NCBI GenBank assembly: GCA_022495005.1
Contig: JAGYXB010000509.1
Span: 1,674,001-1,738,000, forward strand
Reading direction: 5' to 3'
Source of the DNA: Rhyacophila brunnea
Lineage: Eukaryota; Arthropoda; Insecta; Trichoptera; Rhyacophilidae
Length of the DNA: 64,000 nt
The position numbers were made by a program, and so were the translations under genes. The notes below the pieces were generated by a model, which saw only the letters and a program-made list of their open reading frames with translations, ran no database searches and was not told where the DNA came from. This document shows, one piece after another, positions 35,301-47,268 of this stretch (positions within the stretch are counted from its first letter, which is position 1; each line of letters starts with the position of its first letter).

Positions 35301-38300
35301 CTGGTCTAGTTACCTATATTTTAATAAACGTTAAATTAGTACGATAACTTTGTGTTTTATTTACTTAAAATAATTTGTAAATTTGGTTTCATAGAAGTTT
35401 TAAGCGATTCATCTTACATAAGCTTAGTTATAACATCATTTTCAAATAAAAAAAAAAAATCAAGTAGGTATTTAAATTCCAAGTAAATTAAAATTATAAA
35501 GACAAACACTATTTAATTCGACGATTCTTAGCAGGATAGTGATTAATTAGAAAATGGAATTGCAGGTAATAAATGTTTTATTGAATAGGCAGACATGTGT
35601 GATTTTATGATATACGACCCTTCATAATAGTATTGTAAGTCATAAAGCCAAGCTATAATGTAATATAAAATTGTATGTGGTTTTTATGACAATAAAACTT
35701 TACGAGACAGTGGCGGGGGTCAATATAATATATCGATGAGCTTTTTTTGTTTGTTGTGTGACGACGAAGCTTTAAGTTTATCACATAAATCGGAAACGAG
35801 GCAACAATACCTACGTTATGCCATAGTAGATATTATTATGTAGGTACATCAAATATTAGTAGTCAATTATGTCGAAAATATATGAATTCGATAAATTTTC
35901 AAAACCGTATGGTGGGGTTTCAAAACATAACCATACCACATAAAATTAGGTATTGTAATTAATATATTAATATAAACACAATACGTTTTTGTATAAAAAG
36001 TGACTAATGTATAGATAGCTATAGCATATCTGTAATTATCTATCAACCGATAAATAATACCTATATGTCCTATTATTGTCAATTCTACATTCTATTTGAT
36101 TACACGTTTATATCGAATAATTAAATATAACACTGCCTTAGTAGTGGATAATGTAATTGACTTATATGTAAAATATATTTTTGAGTATCCTTCAATAATT
36201 AAATTTCATAACTTGAGAGCAAAGACATATTAATTTTGCGACGACTACAACATTATATTAAGCATAAGAATATATGGCTAGGTGTCGCAATGGTTTAAAA
36301 CATAAATAGTACATAAAAAAAAATATTAGTAACCTGCACTAATAAGGAAATAGTATCTTATGATAAATGATCGTAATCATAATTATTTTTAAGGTGAATG
36401 CTGAAAAGTGTGTTTTGATTGTATAAATATAAATCTGGTACTACTAAATAATATTACCTATATATTAGAAGATTTTATCAAATAGTCTCAATTGTTAATT
36501 AAAAATATGTATGGTTAACTGATTCGGGTCTGGTAAAGGAGGCCGCAGGCGAGCGTGACTTTGGCCATTCTGAAGAGAGATTGCTCTCGTGTTTTGGACT
36601 TAATACCAACCAACTCTGCAACTAGACGAAGTGAATGAGCGAATGGAGTTTCAACAACTCTCATTTATCAAAGCAGGCTTCAGTTATAGGTCAAATCCTT
36701 TTCATTCTCAATATTAAAATACACAGAAGTCTCAAGAAGAATACAAATGAAACAAACCCATTTGTCTAGTTGTTAAATTTTGGGGATATGAAAAGTCATT
36801 CCCTTATTCTTCCTGCAAATTTTATTGATGGAAGAATTGTGAATTACTATTTATACTCAAATTAATTAAGGGATTGTACTATTTATTTTATTTGAGTCGT
36901 CTTCTGCGACACTGATTTTGCCTTTAGACATCTTCTGGCACTGTATTAACCAATGGTAAATGCACAATAACAACGAATGCAGTTAATTATCATTTATATA
37001 ATAAAAAAAATAAAGTGAGAATATTATCCATCAAGTATCTACATAAATTACGTATGTTGATTGAATTAAAAGAAAAGAAGGTGTAAAATGGTGTTAGATT
37101 CTTCTGGCGGTGTAGCTGTGTAAGGCAACTCATTTAGGTGTTGGTTTGGTATAGTTACTTTCAAATGACACTAATACCGTTCTAAAATGATTTCATCGTG
37201 GTCTCAATGCCAGAAGAATCTGTCTTTCTTCTATATCACCACTTCAGTCCAAGACAAAATGTATGAAAATATTTTAACGAGGATTGGTTGTTAGCCATTT
37301 TGCCATTGAATATAAGATCTGAATATTTATTGCAAAAATATCTTATCATTTTGATAGCATTTGAAGGATTAAAACTATTGACTTGAGTTCGACGGTAAGG
37401 AACGTGAAAATGTAATATACTCAATATGATGCGGTCTATATATGCCAACCATTTGTTACTGTTTACGCTAATTATATTCTATATTCTATATTCTCACCAC
37501 ACCTTACAAATTTATATAGGTACCTCCCGGGGATATTTAGGACCAATACCAAATCGATCGCCACCATATCAACATCAATAACAAATATTCAATTACAAAC
37601 CCATAATACCTACGTGACTGAGAGCGATACCTAACTAACCATATAACATAAAAAAGTAAGCACGTGAATGCTGCGGGAGTGTAAGACTCAATTCAAAAGG
37701 TTAGTGCCCGGAGTTCTTCAGTCGACCCATAACCATACGAACAACCACCAATTACAGTCCACTAAAATATCGCTAGATATTTTATTTATATTTTTATTTT
37801 GTTAAACGTCTATACAGTTATAGTTGTGTATAAAATACTCATATAAAAAAATACATTTGATTTATAAATTGTGTTTATCATTTTGTATTACAAGTATGAT
37901 TGATTACCTTATAATATTCAGAGATTTACGTTTTGGACTAATTATGTGGTGATATATTGATTATTTAGTATCAATACTGTATGGTTAGCATAGAAAAGAA
38001 GCAATGTAATGTTTAGATAATAGTGGCATTTATGGATTGTCATACAATGGACAGTGACCGAACGTACATCGGGAAAATTCAATATGCCTTAGGGCTAATG
38101 AAAATATTGGATCCCTAAAATGACACATGTTTACATAATTTGCAAACCACCTAACCGAAAATCATTTTTTAAAAAGTTATGACTAAAAATCCTTTATCGC
38201 ACAAATAAAATAGGTACAATTATTATGAATAGTTAAGACATCCTATATAAATAAATGAAAAAAGTTAACAACAAAAAAACTTTAACAAAAATTATAATGT

Positions 38301-38429
38301 GATTAGAAGTCACCCTTACGATTGTCTCATTTAAAATTTACATTAGTTCTACTTAAATATAACTTTGAAATTAATGTATGATAATAATCATGAAGTATCA
38401 CCAAGTAAACACTGAATATCTTGAAAATA
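35301..38429. other. Unannotated AT-rich DNA
   Basis: No recognised gene. A (TATTC)n tract is at about 37476-37491. CAGTGGCGGGGGTC at 35709 looks like a hAT tip but no partner end was found. Confidence 0.4.
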
Positions 38430-38745
38430 CCAACCAGGGAACTCAGAAATAGTGGGAACTGAAATCCATAACGGGTAAGGCGATAGCAGGTAACCGACTC
38501 GAGTAAGGAAGAATCCGGGCTAAAATTACACACGTGTCGAGAATCCGTTTTACGTCGAATACTGAAAACTGCTCTCGGTTTATGCATTTACGCTCATTTA
38601 ATGTTGGTGTATTACACACACTATTGCAGGTGCATAATGCGTGCTTCATTTTTTGTAGGACACTCACACATTCAAAACACTGCATCAACATGCGGTGTAT
38701 TGAATATAGCCTATCGGTATTCTATTTATTATCTGTTCTGTGATA
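38430..38745 (+). repeat. 310-bp dispersed repeat, copy 2
   Basis: Partner of 33595-33930. GTGGGAACTGAAATCCATAA starts the shared part and GTATTCTATTTATTATCTG ends it. The opposite-strand open frames here (38327-38691) are by-products of the repeat, since they are not kept open in the other copy. Confidence 0.75.
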
Positions 38746-39702
38746 CCAACATTTGACTTTGTTAGACATAAATACATAACATTCATAAAATGTACAAATC
38801 GACGTCATTTGGATTTAGAGAAAACCTCTCTGCTACTATTGTACTGCGGTTGCTATGCCGTATCTATATGCACCTAGATATTATATCGTATGAATTTGAT
38901 AGTCTTTCAAAATACACAAGCAACATTGGAAATAAACAATATTATTAATTAAATTTAGTTCGCTTATTCTTCCATTTTAGTGCCAATTCAATAGTTAATC
39001 GTCAGCAATAAATACAATCTTTCGGGTCATTAAATGAGTGTTTCAAAATAAATAGATGGCAATTAAAAACAAAATGACAATAGAAATCCGATTTCTATGT
39101 TCAAATAAAAGAAAACAGTTTCCGAAAGCGCGATTGGATTCGTTTTTCATTGTTTTATCATTAACAATAATATCGAGCCGGATGTTTTCGCAACCAATTT
39201 ATTTAAAACACAATTCAACAAAATAATTGACGTTTGTTTTTATGCTTGAATTTGCTTTCTTTTAAAATTATGTTGTTACGTAGTATCACAAAAATTGAAC
39301 GATAAGCAATGATAATTAATGTTGAAACCTCTGGCTATATTTTTTTTTAATCACTCGATGAAATTAAAACAAAAACATTTTTGTTTTGTTTTCCTGTGTT
39401 ACTTCAGACAATAAACGATATTCTGTGTTTAATATTGTAATTATATTATAGCATTTTTCTTAGTACAAACTTAAAAAATATTATAATTTGTTATTACCGA
39501 TTTAAAGTTTAAACTGGAAAGGTACCTATTTAATGCTCGGGTATGGAAATTGTTCAGGAGAGAGAAAAATGTAAAACAATTCAGCTGTCTTGTGTTGACA
39601 CATAGTCAATGGTTAAATTGATGTATTTGTTTGTCTTTGTGTTATTTATTTATCACTTACAGCTTTTATTATTGTTGTGTTTTGCATTTTTATAAATTTC
39701 AA
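38746..39702. other. Unannotated AT-rich DNA
   Basis: No recognised feature. Confidence 0.4.
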
Positions 39703-40111
39703 GTATCTAAAGTTTCCCAAACTTTGTTACGCGGAACACTGAATAGGTGTTCATCAGAATTTATCAGAAGAGTACCCCAGTGTGTTTAAACAAACTATTA
39801 TTGTTTAAACAGGATTTTCATAATATGCTGCAACGAAGTCAATGTCCAGAAACTGACTCAGCACCACAGCAGATATAATAATTCAACTTTATAATATTGT
39901 GACTCATCAAATCATCGAAGCTATTAAGAATTACATTCAAGTATATTTTTATGTGTTTGCTTGAAAAACAGTTGTTTTTTAAATTTATTGATTACTAGCT
40001 GAAGTACCCGGCTTCGCACAGGGTCGCTTCGTGGTTATATGTATCTTAGATATTTGAAAAATAATAAGACGTAATTATTTTTTGAATATTAAAATATCTG
40101 TGTAATACAAT

Positions 40112-41030
40112 ATGGCAATATGAAAATAATTCTAATAGGAGTAAAGGTCAAACATAAGAACACTAAATTAAAATCGAATCCAAAATATGAAAACGTTATT
40201 AATAATGTTATTAATATGTATTTAAAAAAAAATCAAAATTGGATGAAACAAACAAACAACACACTTTGTATTTTATATAATAATAATTTAGAAACATTCG
40301 CAGGTGTGCGCACAACAACTGACAAAAGTTTCATCGCAATCGGATGAATGGTATAGGAACGCATACGAATAGTAGAAGAAGATGATTTTCTAATTCAGAA
40401 ATCTTCGTGGGTATGCGCATGGCAATATGAAAATAATTCTAATAGGAGTAAAGGTCAAACATAAGAACACTAAATTAAAATCGAATCCAAAATATGAAAA
40501 CGTTATTAATAATGTTATTAATATGTATTTAAAAAAAAATCAAAATTGGATGGAACAAAGAAACAACACACTTTGTATTTTATATAATAATAATTTAGAA
40601 ACATTCGCAGGTGTGCGCACAACAACTGACAAAAGTTTCATCGCAATCGGATGAATGGTATAGGAACGCATACGAATAGTAGAAGAAGATGATTTTCTAA
40701 TTCAGAAATCTTCGTGGGTATGCGCATGGCAATATGAAAATAATTCTAATAGGAGTAAAGGTCAAACATAAGAACACTAAATTAAAATCGAATCCAAAAT
40801 ATGAAAACGTTATTAATAATGTTATTAATATGTATTTAAAAAAAATCAAAATTGGATGGAACAAACAAACAACACACTTTGTATTTTATATAATAATAAT
40901 TTAGAAACATTCGCAGGTGTGCGCACAACAACTGACAAAAGTTTCATCGCAATCGGATTAATGGTATAAGAACGCATACAAATAGAAGAAGATAGAATAG
41001 AAAAAAAAGAAAATAGTTGTATCAATTCAG
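40112..41030 (+). repeat. Tandem array, three 307-bp units
   Basis: Units start at 40112, 40419 and 40726, exactly 307 bp apart, each beginning ATGGCAATATGAAAATAATT. Units 1 and 2 differ at only a handful of positions, so the duplication is recent. The repeated 75-codon open frames at 40120 and 40427 are simply two copies of the same AT-rich unit and do not look like protein. Unit 3 degenerates after about 40985. Confidence 0.95.
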
Positions 41031-41760
41031 AAACCTTTGCGGCGTGAGCACAACACTTGATCAAAATTTCATTCCAATCGGATGAATGGTATAGGAATGC
41101 ATACGAATAGAAGAAGATAGAATAGAAGAAGAAGATGGCACAATTACTGACGAAAATTTTATTGCAATCGGATGAATGGAATAGAAACGCATACGAATAG
41201 AAGAATATAGAATAGAAGAAGAAGAAGATAGTTGTACTAATTAAAAACCCATTGCGGGTGTTACCACAACAACTGACGAAGGTTTCATCGCAATCGGATG
41301 AATGGTATAGGGACCATACGAATAAAAGAAGATAGAATGAAGAAGAAGAAGAAGAAGAAGGTTGTACTATTTCAGAAACCTTTGCGGGTGTTAACACAAC
41401 AACTGACGAAGGTTTCATCGAAATCGGATGAATGGTATAGGGACCATACGAATAAAAGAAAATAGAATGAAGAAGAAGAAGATGATGATAATTTTTCTAA
41501 TTTAAAAACCTTCATGAGTGTGCATACAACCGTTTACTAAAATTTCATTGCAATCGGATGAATGGTATAGGAACCATACGAATAAAAGAAAATAGAATGA
41601 AGAAGAAGAAGAAGATGATAATTTTTCTAATTCAGAAACCTTCATGGGTGTGCATACAACCACTTACCAAAATTTCATTGCAATCGGATGAATGGTATAG
41701 GAACACATACGGAACAGACACACAGACAGATAGACATACAGACAGACAGACATTTATTTT
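41031..41760 (+). repeat. Decayed array of ~90-135-bp units with GAA tracts
   Basis: CAATCGGATGAATGGTATAG recurs at intervals of roughly 90 to 135 bp (near 41068, 41158, 41283, 41413, 41543, 41673), each followed by a variable AGAAGAAGA tract. These are shortened, diverged versions of the 3' part of the 307-bp unit. The 190-codon minus-strand frame across the array (40846-41418) exists because the repeat keeps the same frame. It is Ser/Phe-rich and not a credible gene. Confidence 0.85.
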
Positions 41761-41776
41761 TATAAATTAGTATAGC

Positions 41777-41905
41777 CTATACTCTTCGCGCAAGTGCAAG
41801 CAATAAGTTTACAAAGTTTTATCGCAATCGGATGAACGGTATGGCTGCGCATTCAATACGAACAAACAAACACACAAATATTAATTTTTATATATTAGAT
41901 GTATT
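41777..41905 (+). repeat. Extra tail copy of the same repeat family
   Basis: GCAATCGGATGAACGGTATG followed by ACAAACAAACACACAAA and TTTTTATATATTAGATG repeats the 3' end structure of the preceding element, more diverged. Confidence 0.6.
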
Positions 41906-41974
41906 ATATACCTACACTAGAAAATAAACAAAGGGTTTCATCGCAGAAAAAGTTTGGGAAACCCTGAAATCTAA

Positions 41975-43077
41975 ACCACAGAAATTTGGCTTTTTACTTG
42001 ATGGCATTATTGTATTCTTTTAGATATGTGTAGTGTATATAAACAAATACGTCGGGGTTCAAGCTACATATACTTAACCCAAAAATTTTACGTAAAACGT
42101 CACATCGACAAGTTGAATATTGAAGATCTTTTTTGCCGGAGTTAAAATGTTTTGGCTGCCCGAGTGAGAGAAGGTCAAAAGAAAGAAAGAAATTGACTAT
42201 TGTAGAGTTTTTATTTTACCCGGCCTCAGTAAAGTAATTTCTTTTGCCTATTATTTATTAGGTATGTTTACGGTTATTTTCTTGCTTTTGTGCGGGAGTT
42301 AGTCTCGGCATCGTGACCCTGTAAGATAAAAACTTTGGGATAAGATGGTGTTGAGCATAATTTATTAAATTTTAAAACTATGCCATAAAGCGAAAGGTTG
42401 GGAAGCACTATGTTGATATTAAAAAAATATATCAACTATATTGCGTTTATATTACACACCTACCTAATATGGCGTTGTTTAATTTAATAAATTAATAATA
42501 ATAATTATTTTTATATTTATCTGGTAATAATTATATTATAATTAGTATGTACGTGCGTTGCAAAGATGATTTTAAGATTTCGAAGGCGTGAAAGTGAGGC
42601 AACGTTCAGTACGGAAGCTTTTTTCACGGACAAGTCAATTTAGATTTAGACGCGGCGCCTGAGAATCTTTCGAAAGATATTATTGCATGACGATCATTAT
42701 TACTATGGACCGGAGAAGATTTGAACTTAAACGTGACTTTCAACTCATTTCTCCACAGCCCAAAGAAAGGCTTGGCCTGTCTGAGAATTTATTCTATAAC
42801 TATGTAGAGATACCTCGACCTCTCCGCAACTCTTTGAAAGGGTAAATGAAAAAACATCGATATTTTTTCATTAAAAAAAAAATTAGAAAATCTATATTTT
42901 TTTTCAAAAATCGGTATGTCCTCTTCTAAATAATTTATTAAGCTACATGTTAGTGATAAAAATATGTATAACATACAATTTACATACTAGTAAAAATCTG
43001 ACGTTAATTTTATACAGTTTTTCATTTAATTGTAAGAAGATTGGTATCCGCCCTAGATTGCGGAGCCAAAGATGATT
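41975..43077. other. Unannotated DNA with a solitary hAT end
   Basis: GGTTGGGAAGCACTATG near 42397-42413 looks like the right tip of a hAT element (compare 7711-7726), but no left tip or target duplication was found. Otherwise AT-rich. Confidence 0.35.
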
Positions 43078-44070
43078 AACAATTACAGCGGCGAAGGTTG
43101 GAGGTAGGCTGTGAAGATCCCTCGTAAATAATGTACACAAAAATTTGTCAGTCGTAATTGTTTTCATTTAAATAAGAATACAATTTACAAACGGTGTTGG
43201 TTAGTTTTTAAAATGCAATTAAACGCTGTGAAACCAAGCCATAATAAATAATAGTCAAAAAGTACTAGTCTATCTATAAATTATCTAAATTAAGCAATTA
43301 AATCATACATAACTTTGGATATTTTATAGATAGAATAATATTTTTTATCTATTATAGTTTAGTTTAGGTAGGAATTAATGAAATGAACCGGCAATATGTG
43401 TAATATGTATTCTTAATCCAACGACATCAAATAAATATGAATGAAAAAGTGTGCACAATTTTATCGTATCGCCCGAAGTATTATGGTTTGGTTGAGACAT
43501 TGTTTAATTGATTTTACAACGTTTTTATTAGCTCGTATTCTTATTTGTCCGGTGGTTCTTTGTCCAGTACAAATCTTGCAATCGATTTTTAACTAACTTC
43601 CCGACTAGCTAGACATTTGAAACTATTAGCATATATCAGAACACGATGCCAATGTTTTTTTTTTTAATATATTTAGCCATCTTTAAGTAGAATTGAATTC
43701 ATTTTCAGTTAATTCTATTTTGTATGAAAAGATATTTCGACACCATTATTGGTCGCTAGGGGTCTCGGGTCCTAGCAACTAAATTATTAATATATACGTG
43801 CGTTACTATGGAAATCAATATGACATGTCAAGTACAAAATTTTTTGATCGTTTAAGCTAGTCAAGTCAAGTTTATATGGTTCAACAGAAAATTTAAAAAC
43901 GTTGTATATTATAAAAAGTTCATTTTATCTTGTAATTATTTAAAACTAACCATAGCTATTTTTGAATTACTGTATCAATAAAAACAATACGTATGACTAA
44001 CAAAGTTTAATGTGCGCTATTTATGCCGGATCTTAACAGCCTACCTCCATCCTTCGCTACTGAACAATTA
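43078..44070. mobile_element. Long-TIR hAT-type element, copy 2, TSD AACAATTA
   Basis: Element body 43086-44062 lies between identical 8-bp repeats AACAATTA (43078-43085 and 44063-44070). Tips: CAGCGGCGAAGGTTGGAGGT on the left, and CAGTAGCGAAGGATGGAGGT read from the right. The inverted arms continue for more than 100 bp (TTTGTCAGTCGTAATTG / CAATACGTATGACTAACAAA). It is the same family as 21898-22460, and is interrupted by the 420-bp repeat at 43515-43937. Confidence 0.92.
43515..43937 (+). repeat. 420-bp dispersed repeat, copy 2 (nested)
   Basis: Homologous to 6184-6601 and 53537-54002. Here the insertion point is visible: left flank TTTAATTGATTT, right flank ATTTAAAACTAACC, while the related element at 22.3 kb reads straight through as TTTAATTGAATTTTAAAAAC. 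This fixes the ends as TACAACG...GTAATT with a probable 4-bp ATTT duplication. Confidence 0.88.
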
Positions 44071-45950
44071 TTAATGAAGTTGATGATGTTTATGGTTTTT
44101 AGATACGCCACTCCATATTGTAATTTATAGCAAGTGTTACTTGAAAAACACTTCTGTATAATAATATCTACGTCAGTGCTCAGTAATAATTATTACAACA
44201 GGTAATTTGATGTCATTAAAACATCCCTGCTCTAAATCATAATATAGAAACTCACCGACTACGGAAAAAAATATAAATGGTAATGTTCACGCAGTGGTGG
44301 GCACAGTGGCGTGTTTTAGTCGCTATCTGATATTTTTAATTAGCTTATTAAACAAATTTTAATAAATAATTACGATTATTGTTTACGTTCCTGATTTTAG
44401 TTGCCTTATATTTTTGAGAATGATCTATGAAATATTCATGAAGAGAGCCAAGCTCTATGAAAGAATTCCAACGGTTTTATGTAAATAATAATGTTGTTAA
44501 TATTGTACGTATTTGGTCTGCCTGGTTCGAGCGCGCATTAAAACTGTATCTATTTAATTAATTAATGAATAGGGGAAGGGTCCTTAACCTGTTAGAGGGT
44601 ACAGGTGAAGATAAATAATGGGTACCTACACAGTACATAATATGAATGTCATATCGAGAGATACAGTATCGTATCGAAAGAAAATATTGATACTGGTGGC
44701 CTGTCGAATATATTTTTTTGAATTTCATTGATGTACACTGTCTTTTTGAAAGTAATTTAAAAATACATGTAGATTTTTCATGGTGTAGGTATAAAGTGAA
44801 GTAGGTATAGGTAAACTACGTTCTTGTTTTTTGACAAGCATAAGGAATATTTAACTGTAACTATTATTGGCTTAGGAAATCATTGTTTGTCGTATACCGA
44901 CAAACAAAATACAATGGCATGTAAAATTGTATCGTGTATTGATAATTAATATATTGTGTTACTATAACTAATTATAGTATACTGTAGTTATTTAATCCTG
45001 TGGCTGATTTTGTTTACGTTATGATACAAACTAGCATTTTACAGCAGATGATCGATCCCGACTGATGATGATGAAATTAAATAGTGCTTAGTTAATTTTC
45101 AAATTAAATGGTCTTTCAAATAAAATAAAAATATTTTATTTTATATTTTATTAAAATAAAGCATCTGTTTATGTTTATTTAAGTGTTTAGTTTATGTTTA
45201 TAGTGATTATACAAAAATGATATTTAGAAAATAACAATTTCGCGCATATTATGAATTACAAGCTTTTCGCACAGAATCAATGATTCATATCGAAGGTAAG
45301 AAACTAAAGGTTTTTGGGGTCCCTTATTACGACAAATAAGCAAATATTGACCCGAGTGGAGTGTAATCCATTATAAGGGTGGTTCTGTTACCATTTGGTG
45401 ATTACGTAATCTTTTCTAGCCTTACCTTTAATTACCATATAAAAAAAATTACTCATCAAATGACAGGTGATCTACCAAATGATATATTCACACAATAATA
45501 ATTGTTAGTTGTACCGTACCTACATTACTTATGTGTAAAAATAAAAATACATTTTTTCAATGTAGGTACTTTAATAAAAAAAAAAAACGGTGTGTGTACT
45601 TATGTACGCGAGTTAGTAGTTATACTTTTTGGCGTAACAAAACAAAACTTGTGATAAACTAGATTCTTTGAATAGCTCTTAATTATTATCTTGTTAAATT
45701 ACGCATTCAAGAAAAAGGACCGCTTATTGGAACGCCGTTGGTTTATTTCGATACACTTTAACTTATATTACTAAATTATATAATTATTTATCGTTGTTTT
45801 TATTTTTAAAGTAACAATTGCCACTATGACGTTTAATAGTTTATTTACGTAATGAATTGCAAATGGCCGACAATAATAAATTTGCTGCCTAGGCAACGGA
45901 ACAATTCTAAACTATAATATTATACTGTATAATTGTCACGATTTCAGTAT
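44071..45950. other. Unannotated AT-rich DNA
   Basis: No recognised gene or repeat partner. Confidence 0.4.
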
Positions 45951-46022
45951 CATACTGTGGCGTAAACGTAGTGCGTTCGGCTTATAACCGAACAATCGGT
46001 GGTTCGAATCCAACCGAGTGCG
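45951..46022 (+). tRNA. tRNA-like sequence, Ile(UAU)-type, probably pseudogene or SINE head
   Basis: Contains an A-box-like TGGCGTAAACG (45957) and a perfect B box GGTTCGAATCC. The anticodon arm TTCGG-CTTATAA-CCGAA has a clean 5-bp stem and a loop reading UAU at the anticodon. The T arm has one mismatch and the acceptor stem pairs poorly. A run of eight T follows immediately, a Pol III terminator. The good anticodon arm and terminator argue for a recent tRNA origin; the weak acceptor stem argues against a working gene. Confidence 0.45.
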
Positions 46023-46302
46023 TTTTTTTTGTGTGAAAAAATAAATTATGTGTTACATGTCACACATCAAAAATACACTTTTATCTGATTTTCCAAACGC
46101 GCCTAAAGAAGTATAACTTCAAAAAGTACATTTTGTGAATTATCTGTTATTTTCCATGACTAAAATTAGAATAATCTTCATTATTATTTTAGCATCGTTA
46201 TGTTCAAAAAGTTTACTTGCTATGTACATAATATAACCAGTGCGGGCCCATGAAGTTTGTGTTAATTTTATAAACATAGTATTCTGTAGTCAATCAAGGA
46301 TT
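46023..46302. other. Unannotated spacer
   Basis: AT-rich between the tRNA-like sequence and the hAT element. Confidence 0.4.
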
Positions 46303-46995
46303 AACAGTAGCAGTGGCGATTCTCCCTTGAGAGCGTTGGAGCGGTGCACACCCACCCACTCAATTTATGCGAAAAGACTTTTTTTAAATGAGTATTTAAT
46401 TTATATTTGATTAATTAAAAGTGTTCTGATCTATTACCGTAGTCATTAATTCATATACAAAAACAAATTCTAATATGTGTTTTTAACCGGCTATTTTAAA
46501 TAATAATATTATATGTTGATGTGAGCGATATTCGCCATCGCTCGACCAAAGCGCCCAGTAATCTAATTTCGATTTCTTTGCAATGAGAAAGAGCGTCGTC
46601 TGGCGCGTGGAACAGCAATACGTAAATATTTTTTCTACGTGCTCGGGAGCGACAGTTCAAGTCGCTCTCGGCCCGAACGCAGATTCATCGGTTTTAAAAC
46701 AATACAGCCCGTATCACACGTACAATTATTGTATGACAATTTTTATTCAATATTATTATAAAAATAAATTCTTTTCACAGTACGCATTTAAATTTCTGCA
46801 CATGTTGACAACATTTCTCAAATTTAGGCGAAGTACAATTTAAAAATAAACTTCAAGTTTTTTTTCAGTTTGATAACTAAATTCACAATGTTTATCAATT
46901 ATGATATCTCTTCAAACTAGCTCTGTAATACGTCTGACTTTTGAGATAAAAATAAACTCAAAAATGAATTGTCTGTTATTTACAGCTTGGATAAT

Positions 46996-47030
46996 TTTTA
47001 TAATGCTGATGGCGCCTCAGCATTATAAAA
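46996..47030. repeat. Perfect 14-bp hairpin inside the hAT element
   Basis: TTTTATAATGCTGA (46996-47009) pairs exactly with TCAGCATTATAAAA (47017-47030) around a 7-nt loop TGGCGCC, which itself contains the palindrome GGCGCC. It abuts the start of the open transposase remnant and may mark the internal deletion junction. Confidence 0.85.
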
Positions 47031-47268
47031 CATTTTAATCGAAAAAATTCTCATTGACACATTTACGGAAATGGTTTTACTATTAAATTTAATTTTTACT
47101 ATTCCGATGACATCAGTGGAAAGCGAAAGATGTTTTTTCACACTCAAACGGATCAAGTGTTTTAGTAGAAACACCATCGCGCAATCAAGATTGAACGCAT
47201 TATGTATGCTCAGTATCGAAAAAAGAATGATACAAGAGATTCCTGACTTCAACAAACGCGTAATTTAA
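47029..47268 (+). pseudogene. hAT transposase C-terminal dimerisation domain (ZMYM1-like)
   Basis: The frame is open from the stop at 47026 to the stop ending 47268. It contains TIPMTSVESERCFFTLKRIK, RNTIAQSRLNALCMLSIEK and EIPDFNKRVI: the VxSVExERxFSxLKxIK / RLxxLxxLSIEK signature of the hAT C-terminal dimerisation region. Intact proteins of this type bind the element ends and catalyse cut-and-paste movement. The catalytic core and N-terminal zinc finger are absent, so this cannot transpose alone. A domesticated host protein is unlikely, since the fragment sits within the element's own ends. Confidence 0.88.

Larger units (their letters stand above)
39993..41776 (+). mobile_element. Dispersed element with tandem interior
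   Basis: Begins TACTAGCTGAAGTACCCGGC followed by TTCGCACAGGGTCGCTTCG, a head seen in many insect repeats. Ends with a (CAGA)n tract then TTTATAAATTAGTATAG, a matching tail type. The interior is a tandem array described separately. No reverse-transcriptase motif is present, so class is not settled. It lies inside the hAT-type ends at 39711 and 41966. Confidence 0.6.
39703..41974. mobile_element. hAT-type element split by a later insertion
   Basis: The left end reads AGTTTCCCAAACTTTG (39711). The right end, read from the other strand, is CAGGGTTTCCCAAACTTT (ending 41966). The flanking 8-mers are GTATCTAA (39703-39710) and AAATCTAA (41967-41974), 6 of 8 identical, consistent with an aged hAT target duplication. 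The first few bases of the left tip are lost. About 1.9 kb of the interior belongs to a different repeat (39993-41900) that inserted later. Confidence 0.6.

Noticed and set aside
35709..35725. hAT left tip CAGTGGCGGGGGTC
   Set aside because: No matching right tip or 8-bp duplication found downstream; a short match can arise by chance.
40120..40654. Two near-identical 75-codon frames as a duplicated small gene pair
   Set aside because: They are two units of the 307-bp array in AT-rich DNA; the product is Lys/Asn/Ile-biased with no domain.
40846..41418. 190-codon minus-strand open frame, the longest in the window
   Set aside because: It lies wholly in the tandem array. The openness comes from repeated units, and the product is low-complexity Ser/Phe-rich sequence.
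41031..41760. Regularly spaced repeats as a possible CRISPR array
   Set aside because: Spacing is irregular, the spacers are themselves repetitive (GAA tracts), and the context is an insect genome.
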